A DNA stretch of 61,400 nucleotides from Actinomycetota bacterium. GTDB lineage: Bacteria; Actinomycetota; Rubrobacteria; Rubrobacterales; Rubrobacteraceae. Positions 1 through 7,632 of this stretch are shown piece after piece. A model generated the notes under the pieces. That model searched no databases. It was given only the letters and a program-made list of their open reading frames with translations, and was not told the DNA's origin. The stretch covers positions 1 to 61,400 of the forward strand of contig SIRX01000146.1 in assembly GCA_004563715.1 (NCBI GenBank), given 5' to 3'. Each line of letters opens with the position of its first letter. The first letter of the stretch is position 1. The translations under genes and the position numbers were made by a program.

Positions 1-95
1 TTCGCCAGCCAGAACACGTCTCGAAAGCCGTCTCCCGACTTCGCCTCCGGCTTCGGCGTGTACCGCGCCCGCCGTCTGTGCCTTAGCCCGTTCAT
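1..95 (-). CDS. N-terminal fragment of an unidentified protein, cut by the window edge
   Basis: A minus-strand reading frame opens with ATG at 95 (purine-rich GGGGA about 8 nt upstream) and stays open to the window edge. It gives about 31 residues beginning MNGLRHRRRARY and ending GFRDVFWLA. The Arg-rich start followed by a hydrophobic patch is not enough to name a family. The 21-bp palindrome at 116-136 lies just upstream, where a promoter and operator of this gene would be, so a repressor or repressor-controlled gene is possible. That is inference only. Whether this is a real gene depends on sequence left of the window. Confidence 0.45.
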   Translation of the reverse strand, partial: MNGLRHRRRARYTPKPEAKSGDGFRDVFWLA

Positions 96-115
96 CTTTC
101 GTCCCCTATTACTAG

Positions 116-136
116 TGTGTATATTCGATATACACA
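116..136. promoter_or_regulatory. Perfect 21-bp palindrome, probable repressor operator
   Basis: Two 9-bp arms, TGTGTATAT and ATATACACA, flank a 3-bp TCG spacer without mismatch, in an AT-rich patch of an otherwise GC-rich sequence. It sits about 20 bp upstream of the minus-strand ATG at 95 and about 160 bp upstream of the plus-strand gene at 294. A palindrome of this size is typical of operators for dimeric repressors such as PadR, TetR or GntR types. Which one binds cannot be read from the site. Confidence 0.55.
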
Positions 137-293
137 ATAAAACAACAACATCCGCCGGGTGTCAAGGGCGGGCCGAAAAAATATGCGGTCCGGGCGGTGG
201 GGTATGGGGGTGTGTACCGGTTACGGGGCGCTTTGTTCTGGCGGCATTGTAAGATGACTTGATGAGCGAGCTTGGCAACCCGTATCGGGCAGG

Positions 294-1019
294 ATGTCCG
301 GAGCCATGAGCCCCCGGATGGTCCGCTGGGGCCGGTTCGCGCTGGTGATGGCCCTGGCGGTGGTGTTCGGGGCGCTCTACTCCTTCTCCGACGTGTTCCG
401 CTCGGAGGTCAACGAGGCCGCGGGCATCTTGAGCCGGGGGGACATAGCGGCCTTGAGGGACTACATACTCTCTTTCGGGCTCTGGGCGCCGGTAGCCTCG
501 CTCCTGTTGATGATCCTGCAGGCGATCGCGGCTCCGCTGCCGTCGTTCCTGATCACCTTCGCCAACGGGCTGGCGTTCGGCACGTTCTGGGGCTGGATGC
601 TGAGCATCCTCGGCCACGTCGTGGCGGCGATGGTGTGCTTCTGGATCTCGCGCGCCCTCGGGCGGGGGCCGGTGGAGGTGCTGGTTGGGAAGGTGGGCCT
701 TGAGTCCGCCGACCACTGGTTCGCCCGGTGGGGGCTCTACGCGGTCTTCGTTGGCCGGCTCGTTCCCGGCATCTCGTTCGACGTGATCTCTTACGCCTCC
801 GGTCTCACCCGGATGCGGTTCCGGAGCTTCTTGCTGGCGACGGCGCTCGGTATCGCGCCGCAGACCTTTCTCTACTCTTACCTCGGGCGCCAGGCGCCGG
901 AGTACGTCGGCGTCTTTCTCGTGTCGTCCGCCCTGGTCGTCGTTGGCGCGGTGGCGCTGGTTCTCTTCCGCCGCAGAAAAGCGGTGCGGGACGGTTCCCG
1001 GAAACGGACGGTAAGATAA
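294..1019 (+). CDS. TVP38/TMEM64 family (VTT/SNARE-associated) membrane protein
   Basis: A 241-residue polytopic membrane protein. After a short basic N-terminus there is one membrane segment (about residues 12-30). The VTT domain follows (about 65-195) with the family's reentrant-helix features: FGTFWGWMLSILGH, then GRGPVEVLVGK and GRLVPGISFDVISYASGLTRM. The last membrane helix ends in a basic tail, RRRKAVRDGSRKR. Family members are thought to act as lipid scramblases or transporters; the substrate here is unknown. ATG 306 is a possible alternative start, but ATG 294 leaves better room for a ribosome binding site. No operon partner is obvious; the next gene starts about 100 bp downstream on the same strand. 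Confidence 0.85.
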   Translation: MSGAMSPRMVRWGRFALVMALAVVFGALYSFSDVFRSEVNEAAGILSRGDIAALRDYILSFGLWAPVASLLLMILQAIAAPLPSFLITFANGLAFGTFWGWMLSILGHVVAAMVCFWISRALGRGPVEVLVGKVGLESADHWFARWGLYAVFVGRLVPGISFDVISYASGLTRMRFRSFLLATALGIAPQTFLYSYLGRQAPEYVGVFLVSSALVVVGAVALVLFRRRKAVRDGSRKRTVR

Positions 1020-1116
1020 ACGGGCACGGCAGCGTGGATATCGGGAGGTTTCTCTGGGTTTCTTCGAGAGGATAAAGCGTGGGATCTTCGGGGGTAGCGG
1101 CCGGGACGGTGAAGAA

Positions 1117-1494
1117 ATGTCCCCGGTGCTCGAAGCGGGAGAGGCGGAGAAGGTCGGTACCTCCGAAGACCCCCTGCACGGTTACGAGGAGGCGTTGGAG
1201 CGCAACTTCGCGGCGATGGAGGCCGAGCAGCGGGGGGAGGTGGACCGGGCGATCTCCCTCTACGAAGAGAGCCTCGCCGGGGAGTTCGTCGAGAGCCATC
1301 CTTACGAGCGGCTCGCCAACCTCTACGAGCAACGGCGGTCCTACGGGGAAGCCTTGCGGGTGCTGGAGACGTATATCCGGCTCGCGCGCAGCGGGAAGCT
1401 CCCCCGGGGAGCCCAGCGTTCGGCGGACCGGAGGCTCCCTGACATAGAGCAGCGGGCCGCCCGGTACCGGGGCCTGTTGCACGGGTCGGAATGA
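1117..1494 (+). CDS. Small tetratricopeptide-repeat-like protein
   Basis: A 125-residue soluble, acidic protein made mostly of paired amphipathic helices. Residues about 24-55 (GYEEALERNFAAMEAEQRGE onward) and 60-90 (HPYERLANLYEQRRSYGEAL) have TPR spacing: small residues at positions 8 and 20, and the pattern A-x-x-L-E near repeat ends. Such proteins usually mediate protein-protein contacts. The stop codon overlaps the start of the thymidine kinase gene (ATGA), so the two are probably translationally coupled, though the functional link is unknown. The start is uncertain because the frame is open a little further upstream. Confidence 0.6.
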   Translation: MSPVLEAGEAEKVGTSEDPLHGYEEALERNFAAMEAEQRGEVDRAISLYEESLAGEFVESHPYERLANLYEQRRSYGEALRVLETYIRLARSGKLPRGAQRSADRRLPDIEQRAARYRGLLHGSE

Positions 1495-2060
1495 GCGGCC
1501 GGCGGACGACGGGCTCCCTCACCGTCATCACGGGCTCGATGTTCGCGGGGAAGACGGAGGAGTTGATCCGTCGGGTGCGCCGCGCCCTCTACGCCCGCCG
1601 CACCGTTCAGGTGTTCAAGCACGCGCTCGATACCCGATCGGAGTCCACCGAGGTACGTTCCCACGACGGCGCCTTGCACGAGGCCGTAGCGGTCACGACG
1701 GGCGAGGAGGTGGTCGCGGGCGTAGAAGAGCCTACCGATCTGGTGGCCATCGAGGAGGCGCAGTTTTTCGACGCGGAAATCGTAACCGCGGTCGAGGAGT
1801 TGGCGGATGGAGGGTACGAGGTCGTGGTCACGGGGCTCGACATGGACTTCCGGGGCGAGCCCTTCGGCCCGATGCCCGCGTTGCTCGCCGTGGCCGACGA
1901 GGTCGTCAAGCTGCGCGCCATCTGCGCCCGCTGCGGCCGGGACGCTTCACGTTCCCAACGCCTCATAGACGGCGAGCCCGCGGCCGCTTCCGCGCCCACC
2001 ATACTCGTCGGCGCGCGGGAGAGCTACGAGGCGCGGTGCCGCCAGTGCCACCAGGTCTAG
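1491..2060 (+). CDS. tdk: Thymidine kinase (type II, TK1-like)
   Basis: A 189-residue enzyme that phosphorylates thymidine to dTMP with ATP (pyrimidine salvage, cytoplasm). The P-loop GSMFAGKTEEL is at about residues 15-25. DALDTRS-type and EEAQFF motifs follow, the latter being the Walker B region that carries the catalytic Glu. The C-terminal region carries the four structural zinc cysteines as CARC and CRQC pairs. The length is typical of the bacterial TK1 family. The ATG overlaps the stop codon of the TPR gene, so translation is probably coupled. Nothing is missing from the active site. Confidence 0.95.
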   Translation: MSGRRTTGSLTVITGSMFAGKTEELIRRVRRALYARRTVQVFKHALDTRSESTEVRSHDGALHEAVAVTTGEEVVAGVEEPTDLVAIEEAQFFDAEIVTAVEELADGGYEVVVTGLDMDFRGEPFGPMPALLAVADEVVKLRAICARCGRDASRSQRLIDGEPAAASAPTILVGARESYEARCRQCHQV

Positions 2061-2144
2061 AGGTTTGAGATCGACCCGGGTAAGATGGTTTCCGGTGGGT
2101 AAGTATTTCCCGGAACCGCGTCGGGGATTTTTAGGAGGAAGTCA

Positions 2145-2423
2145 TTGGTTGCAAGAGAGAGGCCGGAAGCCTGGGTGGGCGAGATGGTAACCGTGACGCT
2201 GGCCGTGCGTAACCCGCAGGAATTCACGGGCCGGCTGGAAGAAGTCAACGACCGGGGCGTGGTGTTGACCATAGCCCCGGACCGGCCGGGAGCGTTGGAA
2301 GCGTTCTACCCCTGGAGCGCCGTGCGGCGGCTGCGGCCAGGCTCCGAGGGAGAAGGGGAGCCGGACCGGGGCGGCCCGGACCGCCCGGAACGGCTTCCGG
2401 GGGACCCCGGCTGGTTTTCGTAA
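2145..2423 (+). CDS. Small conserved-looking hypothetical protein
   Basis: A 92-residue protein starting at TTG 2145, chosen because a strong GGAGG (2134-2138) lies 6 nt upstream. Residues 10-60 form an alternating beta-rich pattern (GEMVTVTLAVRNPQEFTGRL, then GVVLTIAP and FYPWSAVRRL) resembling a small barrel of the Sm-like/SH3-like kind. The C-terminal 30 residues are Gly/Pro/Asp-rich and probably disordered. No function is assigned. It stands alone between thymidine kinase and a GC-rich gap. Confidence 0.6.
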   Translation: MVARERPEAWVGEMVTVTLAVRNPQEFTGRLEEVNDRGVVLTIAPDRPGALEAFYPWSAVRRLRPGSEGEGEPDRGGPDRPERLPGDPGWFS

Positions 2424-2745
2424 CGGCTCGTACGCAGCCGGGCCGCCCGGCGTGTACCGGCCCGCGTAGACGGAAGCCAGCCGGCTGCCGGGACCCTAGA
2501 CCGTGTTTCTCGTAGCCTGGGGCACCGTGCATCACGCTCTTCAAGCCTGCCGCCCTGAGGGCGGAGATCATCTACCGGGCCGGGGCGCCGGTTTCTACGG
2601 CCTTCGACGCATTCCCCGGTGTTCTCGGCGGCGCGGCGGGTGCCTGGTTCGCCGGCCGTTTCCGCGTCCGCCAGGACGGGACGCCCGTCGAACCAACATC
2701 TATACTCGAGACCGCGTAGTGAGGCAGAATCGAAAGGTGGTGCCG
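2424..2745. other. 322-bp region with no convincing gene
   Basis: GC-rich stretch between the small ORF and carbonic anhydrase. A frame in phase with carbonic anhydrase is open back to 2503, but its translation (Arg/Gly/Pro-rich) does not resemble a folded domain and has no ribosome binding site. A perfect hairpin CCGCCC-TGA-GGGCGG is at 2550-2564, without a T-run. TATACT at 2701-2706 could be the -10 element for the carbonic anhydrase gene; no good -35 is visible. Confidence 0.4.
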
Positions 2746-3246
2746 GTGGCGATCTTTGACGACTTGAAGGCTGCGAACCGCGAGTACGCGGGCTCGTTCG
2801 AGGGCGGAGACCTGCCGGTGCCCCCGGCCCGGCGGGTGGCCGTCGTGACCTGCATGGACGCCCGGCTCCACCCCGAGAAGTTCCTCGGCCTGGAACTGGG
2901 CGACGCCCACGTTATAAGGAACGCCGGCGGGCGGGTCTCCGAAGACGCCATCCGCTCGCTCGTGATCTCCCAGCGCCTCCTGGGCACCCGGGAGGTCGTC
3001 GTAATACAGCACACCGACTGCGGCATGATGACCTTCAAAAATGAAGACCTGGTAGCGAAGGTCCGGGAGGAGCTGGGGGCGGACGCCTCGCATATGGACT
3101 TCCTGCCCTTCTCCGACCTGGAGCAGAGCGTGCGCGACGACGTGCGAAAGCTCCGGGACTCAGACCTTATCCCCGACGACATCACCCTCGTGGGCGCCGT
3201 CTACGACGTGGAGAGGGGCGAGGTTCGTGAGGTCTTGCGGGCCTGA
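2746..3246 (+). CDS. Beta-class carbonic anhydrase (Rv1284-like)
   Basis: A 166-residue cytoplasmic zinc enzyme that interconverts CO2 and bicarbonate. The zinc-binding signatures CMDAR (with the Asp/Arg catalytic dyad) and HTDCG are both intact, and the middle segment HVIRNAGG matches the short actinobacterial beta-CA subgroup of about 163 residues. I chose GTG 2746 because AAAGGTGG lies just upstream (2733-2740) and the protein then has the family length; the frame's upstream extension looks non-coding. It is probably monocistronic. A bicarbonate-supplying role for carboxylation is likely but not shown by context. Confidence 0.93.
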   Translation: MAIFDDLKAANREYAGSFEGGDLPVPPARRVAVVTCMDARLHPEKFLGLELGDAHVIRNAGGRVSEDAIRSLVISQRLLGTREVVVIQHTDCGMMTFKNEDLVAKVREELGADASHMDFLPFSDLEQSVRDDVRKLRDSDLIPDDITLVGAVYDVERGEVREVLRA

Positions 3247-3339
3247 GGGGACTATACGTTGGCCGCGTTACGAAAACTCCGTTTCCGGGCACAATATTAG
3301 GGACGTTCTTCGGGTAGACCGGGAAAAGGAGGATAACCC

Positions 3340-4008
3340 TTGGACACTACGACGCTGGTGATCATCATCGTGGCGGCCGCCGTGGTAATCGCCCTGATCG
3401 CGCTGTTCTTCTTCCTGCGCGGTAGCGGGGACGGCGAACAAGAGGAGCACGAGCGCGAGCGGGAGCAGGAGCGCGAGAGCCGGCGGGAGCGGGCCCGGGA
3501 GGAGTTCGGGCCAGAGTACGAACGCGCGGCGCGGGAGCGCGGCTCGGAGGATGAGGCCGCCGAGGAGTTGCAAGAGCGCCGCGAGAAGGTACGCCGCGAG
3601 ACGGAGCCGCTCTCCGACGAGAGCCGCCAGCGCTACGAGGGCCGCTGGGAGGAGGTCGAGCAGGTCTTCGTGGACAACCCGGCGCGCTCCATAGAGATGG
3701 CCGACCGGACGGTCTCGGACCTCATGGAGGAGCGCAAGTTCGTCGCGGACGTCGCCCAGGACGACGCGGAGACGGAGAAACGTCTGGGCGTGGCCTACCC
3801 GGACGTCGCCGACGACTACCGGGAGGCGCGCAGGATGCGGGCCGGCATGATCGGCCGCGCGGACGACAGCGGTGAGGCGCGGGACGGGGACGCGGAAGGG
3901 CATTCCGAGGGCTCCGACCAGGGCTCCCGCGGGGAAGACGACACCGAGACCCTGCGGCAGGCGCTGCGTAAGTACCGGACGGTGTACAAAAAGCTGATCG
4001 AAGGTTAG
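3340..4008 (+). CDS. Membrane-anchored, highly charged coiled-coil protein
   Basis: A 222-residue protein starting at TTG 3340 with AAAGGAGG 8 nt upstream. Residues 4-28 are one hydrophobic helix (TLVIIIVAAAVVIALIALFF), most likely a signal anchor leaving the rest in the cytoplasm. The remainder is almost entirely Glu/Arg-rich and helical, including runs such as EEHERERE and RERAREEFGPEYERAARERG, followed by a short segment around EQVFVDNPARSIEMADRTV. The C-terminal third is acidic and ends in a small helix (QALRKYRTVYKKLIEG). This layout is common in uncharacterised actinobacterial proteins, and I assign no function. Confidence 0.75.
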   Translation: MDTTTLVIIIVAAAVVIALIALFFFLRGSGDGEQEEHEREREQERESRRERAREEFGPEYERAARERGSEDEAAEELQERREKVRRETEPLSDESRQRYEGRWEEVEQVFVDNPARSIEMADRTVSDLMEERKFVADVAQDDAETEKRLGVAYPDVADDYREARRMRAGMIGRADDSGEARDGDAEGHSEGSDQGSRGEDDTETLRQALRKYRTVYKKLIEG

Positions 4009-4024
4009 CGAAGGTTAGAGAAAG

Positions 4025-4043
4025 CCCGGCGAACGTCGCCGGG
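4025..4043. terminator. Hairpin without T-tract, weak terminator candidate
   Basis: Arms CCCGGCGA and TCGCCGGG pair perfectly around ACG just after the 3340-4008 gene. No T-run follows, so this may be a Rho-assisted or mRNA-stabilising hairpin rather than an intrinsic terminator. Confidence 0.35.
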
Positions 4044-4105
4044 AGCATCCGCCGTATAAAAAATACGGGCAGAGGTTTCGAGCCGACGGGCAGGGGTGAT
4101 GCACA

Positions 4106-6127
4106 GTGGCGGAGAACCTGGTCACCAAGATACTCAAGGAACACCTGATCAGCGGCGAGCTGGAGCCCGGCGAGGAGGTCGGGCTCGGCATAGACCAGAC
4201 GCTGTTGCAGGACGCCACGGGGACGATGGCGTGCCTCCAGTTCGAGCGGATGGGGGTAGATAGGGTCCAGGTCCCCTTCGCCGTACAGTACGTGGACCAC
4301 AACATCATCCAGCTCGACCACAAAAACCCCGACGACCACCGCTTTCTGCAGGCGTTCGCGGCGAAGTACGGCATGCGTTACAGCCGGCCCGGCAACGGCA
4401 TCTGCCACTACCTGCACGTCGAGCGCTTCGCCAAACCCGGGGCCACCCTTATCGGGGCCGACTCCCACACCACGACCTCGGGGGCGGTGGGCTCCATCGC
4501 CATCGGGGCCGGCGGGCTCGACGTGGCTCTGGTCATGGCCGGCAGACCCTTCGAGACGCCCGCGCCCAAAGTGGTCGGCGTCGAGGTCACCGGCGAGTTC
4601 CCCGGCTGGGTTACTCCTAAAGACGTGATCCTGGAGCTGCTCCGGCGGCGGGGCGTGAGCGGCGGCCTGAACCGCATCTTCGAGTTCTACGGACCGGGAC
4701 TGGAGAACATAGACATTACGGGACGGATCACGATCTGCAACATGATCGCCGAGCTGGGCGCGACCACCGGCGTCTTCCCCTCCGACGATAGGACCCGCGA
4801 GTGGATGGAGGCCCAGCAGCGTCCGGACGACTTCCGGGCGCTGGCCGCCGACGAGGGCGCGGACTACGACGAGCACGAGCACGTAGACCTCTCCGAGCTT
4901 GTCCCGCTTATCGCGCAACCCCACTCGCCGGGCAACGTGGTGCCCGTGGAGGAAGTGGCCGGCACGAAGGCCGCCCAGGTCTGTATCGGCAGCTCGGTCA
5001 ACTCCGGCTTCGAGGACCTGGCGGTGGCCGCGGCGGTTTTGCGGGGCGAGGTGGTCCATCCCGGCGTCGTCATGACCGTCACGCCGGGGAGCCGCCAGAT
5101 CCTGGACTCCATCGCCCGGTCCGGCGTGTACTCGGACCTGGTGCGGGCCGGGGCCCGAATGCTGGAGCCCGTCTGCGGGCCGTGCGTCGGGATGGGCCAG
5201 GCCCCGCCGTCGGACGCCGTGAGCGTCAGGACCTTCAACCGCAACTTCCCCGGCCGCTCGGGGACGCAGACGGACCAGGTCTACCTCACCACCCCGACGG
5301 TGGCGGCGGCTACCGCGCTGCGGGGCGTTATAACCGACCCGCGCGATCTGGGCGACTACCCGGACCTGCCCGAAGCGCCGGTGGAGCCCGCGGTGGATGA
5401 CCGCCAGATCCTGGAGCCCGCGCCGGAGGACGAGGCGGCGGGCATCGAGATACCGCGCGGCCCCAACATAAAGCCGCCGCCGGAGCCCGAGGAACTGCCG
5501 GACGACCTCTCGGCCACCGTGACCATCGTGGTCGAGGACGACGTCTCCACCGGCGACCTGGCCCCCGACGGCGTGGAGGTCATGTCGTTCCGCTCCAACG
5601 TGCCGGAGATCGCGAAGTTCACCTTTCGCCGCTTCGACCCCGAGTACCACGAGAAGGCGCAGGAGATGGCGCCGGGCATTATCGTGGGGGGCGAGAACTA
5701 CGGCCAGGGCAGCAGCCGGGAGCACGCCGCGCTCGCGCCGCTGCATCTCGGCATCCGGGCGGTGGTCGCCAAGAGCTTCGCCCGCATCCACCGCCGCAAC
5801 CTGGTCTCCCAGGGCATCCTGGCGCTGGAGTTCGAGGACGGCGGAGACTACGAGAAGTTCGAGCAGGGCCAGGAGTGGGAGCTGCCGGACATCCGCCGGC
5901 GCCTGGAGGACGGCGACGAGAAGGTGAAGGCCCGCCGGGACGGCGAGGAGGTGACGCTGCTCGCCAACCTCTCGGAGCGGGAGCGCAGGATCCTGCTGGA
6001 CGGCGGCATCCTGCGCCAGCTACGCCGGGAGCAGCAAGAGGCGCCCGCCACCGGCAGGCACGAGCCCGAAAGCGCCGAGGCCCGCAACGCCGGAGACCGC
6101 CCGAACCCCGAGGCGCCAAGGGGCTAG
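4106..6127 (+). CDS. Aconitate hydratase, short bacterial/archaeal-like type
   Basis: A 673-residue [4Fe-4S] enzyme interconverting citrate and isocitrate (TCA cycle), of the shorter clade rather than the AcnA or AcnB type. Landmarks are [13 protein letters not shown] (about residue 120), the cluster-cysteine regions VCIGSS and CGPCVGMGQ, and the swivel-domain active-site motif [13 protein letters not shown] near residue 535. Start is GTG 4106 behind AGGGGTG. The last 35 residues (rich in E, P, R, A) form a disordered tail beyond the usual end. A closely related alternative would be another hydro-lyase of the aconitase superfamily, but no isopropylmalate genes are nearby. A second, AcnA-type aconitase lies at 20587. 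Confidence 0.88.
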   Translation: MAENLVTKILKEHLISGELEPGEEVGLGIDQTLLQDATGTMACLQFERMGVDRVQVPFAVQYVDHNIIQLDHKNPDDHRFLQAFAAKYGMRYSRPGNGICHYLHVERFAKPGATLIGADSHTTTSGAVGSIAIGAGGLDVALVMAGRPFETPAPKVVGVEVTGEFPGWVTPKDVILELLRRRGVSGGLNRIFEFYGPGLENIDITGRITICNMIAELGATTGVFPSDDRTREWMEAQQRPDDFRALAADEGADYDEHEHVDLSELVPLIAQPHSPGNVVPVEEVAGTKAAQVCIGSSVNSGFEDLAVAAAVLRGEVVHPGVVMTVTPGSRQILDSIARSGVYSDLVRAGARMLEPVCGPCVGMGQAPPSDAVSVRTFNRNFPGRSGTQTDQVYLTTPTVAAATALRGVITDPRDLGDYPDLPEAPVEPAVDDRQILEPAPEDEAAGIEIPRGPNIKPPPEPEELPDDLSATVTIVVEDDVSTGDLAPDGVEVMSFRSNVPEIAKFTFRRFDPEYHEKAQEMAPGIIVGGENYGQGSSREHAALAPLHLGIRAVVAKSFARIHRRNLVSQGILALEFEDGGDYEKFEQGQEWELPDIRRRLEDGDEKVKARRDGEEVTLLANLSERERRILLDGGILRQLRREQQEAPATGRHEPESAEARNAGDRPNPEAPRG

Positions 6128-6163
6128 AAACAGAAGATCTCTATCGCCGGGTTCCCCGTCCCG

Positions 6164-6907
6164 TCATGCGATCACCGGCCACCAGTAGAAGACTATGTAC
6201 GCTCCGGCCACCGCCAGCAGTACCCCGGAGAGAAGCCGGACGTAAGGCACGGCGCTGCGGACCCGGGAGACCACCCCTTTCTTGAAAAACGCCAGGGCCA
6301 GGGTGAGGACCAGCAACACCGAGGCCATGCCCAGACCATAGCTCGCGAACTGTACCGTCCCCGATACGAAGCTGCCGCTGGTAAAGCTGGTCCCCATCAC
6401 CGCGAGGAACACCGGCAGGGTGCAGCTTAGCGAGGCCAACCCGTAGGCCAGACCGAAAAGGAAAAAACCCCGAACGCCCACCGAGGTGGGGTCTCCAACG
6501 CGCGCGGCGAGACGCTCGAAGGCGCCGGTGTAGAACGTACGACCGGCTAGCACCCAGAGCCCCATCAATACGAGCGCCACGCCGATAACCGTACCGACCC
6601 AGGGCATCGCGCCCAGGAGGGCGTTCCCGCCGGACGCGACGACCACGCCGGCCAGCCCGAAAAGCAGGATAAAGCCCAGGGAGACCACGCCCCCGATCAG
6701 GACCGCCCGGAACGCCCGGCCCGCGGCCGGGCGTTTCTCGAAGCCTTCCTCCTGGCTGCCGAGGTAGAGTGAGAGGTAGGCGGGCAGCATCGCGAAACCG
6801 CAGGGGTTGACCGCCGCCACGATGCCCGCGCCGAAGGCGAACCCGAACGGGAGCAACGCGCCGAGGCTCGTCAACCACTGGGTAAAGAATTCCTGGAGCC
6901 CGGTCAC
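6164..6907 (-). CDS. ccdA: Cytochrome c biogenesis protein CcdA (DsbD transmembrane domain family)
   Basis: A 247-residue protein with about six membrane helices. It carries reducing equivalents from cytoplasmic thioredoxin across the membrane to an extracytoplasmic thiol protein. The two redox cysteines of the family are present: AAVNPCGFAMLP in the first helix and SLSCTLPVF in the fourth. GTG start at 6907 overlaps the stop of the upstream thioredoxin-fold gene (GTGA), so it is the last gene of the three-gene operon with the DUF3179 lipoprotein. The context makes the neighbouring thioredoxin-fold lipoprotein the obvious electron acceptor. No cytochrome c biogenesis genes are adjacent. Confidence 0.92.
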   Translation of the reverse strand: MTGLQEFFTQWLTSLGALLPFGFAFGAGIVAAVNPCGFAMLPAYLSLYLGSQEEGFEKRPAAGRAFRAVLIGGVVSLGFILLFGLAGVVVASGGNALLGAMPWVGTVIGVALVLMGLWVLAGRTFYTGAFERLAARVGDPTSVGVRGFFLFGLAYGLASLSCTLPVFLAVMGTSFTSGSFVSGTVQFASYGLGMASVLLVLTLALAFFKKGVVSRVRSAVPYVRLLSGVLLAVAGAYIVFYWWPVIA

Positions 6908-7632
6908 AGCACGCTTTCCAGCGTTGCCCGTATCGTCCCGGCGTCCGTGATGGCGACGTCCCGGAAGACCTCCTCCCCGGCTTTGTCGAGGATGATGGTG
7001 GTCTCCAGAGCGCTCGCCCCGAACCTCTGGGCTATATCTCCTCCGTCGAGTACGGTAGGCAAGGGCTCGGTGATACCGGCCTGGTTGTTGAACGCCTCGA
7101 TGGACTGCTCCGTTTCAAACGGGTCGATGGATATCATCAGCATGTTGAGCCCACGATCCTCGTAGGCCGGGAGGATCTCGGACCACGTCCGAGCTTCCTC
7201 CATGCACCGCGGTCACCAGCCCGCCATGAAAAACAGCGCCGTCACCTCCCCCTGGCCTATGCTGACCTCCTCGCCTCCGATCGTGGTGACGACCAATCCG
7301 GAAGGGTCTTCTTGATCCGAACCAGTCCCCGGCTCGTCTTCAGCGGCTCCGTTATCGGCCGGGGCTGGGTCCGCGCCCTCTGTCGCAGCCTCCTCCGAAG
7401 CGGTCTCCTCGGGTGCGGCCTCCTCCGGAACGGTCTCCTCGGGTGCGGCCTCCTCCGGAACGGTCTCATCCGGGGTGGCCTCTTCGTCGGCGCTACCGGG
7501 GGTGGTAGCCTCCTGGGTTTGGGGTTCGGGCGAGTCCGGGCGTTCGGCCTGGCCGGCATCGTCGCCGCAAGAAGCCAGAACGAACATCGTCGCCAGGAGC
7601 AACATTAACGTCAGGGATCGCTTCATCCTCAC
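6904..7632 (-). CDS. Putative selenocysteine-containing thioredoxin-fold (TlpA/redoxin-like) lipoprotein, read through in-frame TGA
   Basis: Read through one internal TGA (7213-7215), this frame encodes 242 residues. Residues 1-21 are a lipoprotein signal ending in the lipobox LASC. About 90 residues of acidic Pro/Glu/Ala repeat linker follow, then a thioredoxin fold beginning VTALFFMAGW. The TGA falls exactly where the first Cys of a WCxxC motif belongs, giving W-U-P-R-C-M-E-E; the second Cys is present. The frame continues uninterrupted for 99 residues after this motif (MISIDPF, PLPTVLD, TTIILDKAGEEVF), all normal for TlpA-like proteins. A strong hairpin follows the TGA. GTG start at 7632 overlaps the DUF3179 stop. 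The alternative is a nonsense mutation (TGC to TGA) or two separate ORFs; the downstream ATG 7203 has no ribosome binding site. Confidence 0.72.
7170..7201 (-). promoter_or_regulatory. SECIS-like hairpin immediately after the in-frame TGA
   Basis: In the mRNA (minus strand) the hairpin starts 11 nt after the TGA. GGAGGA pairs with UCCUCC (6 bp), a 2/1-nt internal loop (AG opposite A) follows, then CUCGGAC pairs with GUCCGAG (7 bp) around a 3-nt GUG loop that begins with G. Bacterial SECIS elements are hairpins placed directly downstream of the Sec UGA with a G near the top of the loop, and this fits. The structure is seen in the sequence; SelB binding is inference. Confidence 0.6.
7401..7460 (-). 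repeat. Two perfect 30-bp tandem repeats in the linker of the thioredoxin-fold gene
   Basis: 7401-7430 and 7431-7460 are identical, with degenerate partial copies on both sides. They encode a 10-residue unit of the type E-E-T-V-P-E-E-A-A-P in the linker between lipid anchor and redox domain. Such repeats vary in copy number by slippage and would tune the reach of the domain from the membrane. Confidence 0.8.

Noticed and set aside
2503-2745. N-terminal extension of the carbonic anhydrase frame
   Set aside because: Extra 81 residues are Arg/Gly/Pro-rich and unlike the family; GTG 2746 has a good ribosome binding site and gives the normal length.
3722-5791. Long minus-strand ORF of 689 codons opposite the short aconitase
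   Set aside because: It mirrors the codon structure of the aconitase gene, its translation is His/Arg/Gly-rich without domain motifs, and it has no start signals. Typical antisense shadow in high-GC DNA.
6904-7203. The C-terminal redox half as an independent gene starting at ATG 7203
   Set aside because: No ribosome binding site precedes this ATG, the product would lack the start of the thioredoxin fold and an export signal, and the frame is exactly continuous with the upstream part through the TGA.
7401-7460. 30-bp repeats considered as a CRISPR-like array
   Set aside because: The copies are directly adjacent without spacers and lie in frame within a coding region.
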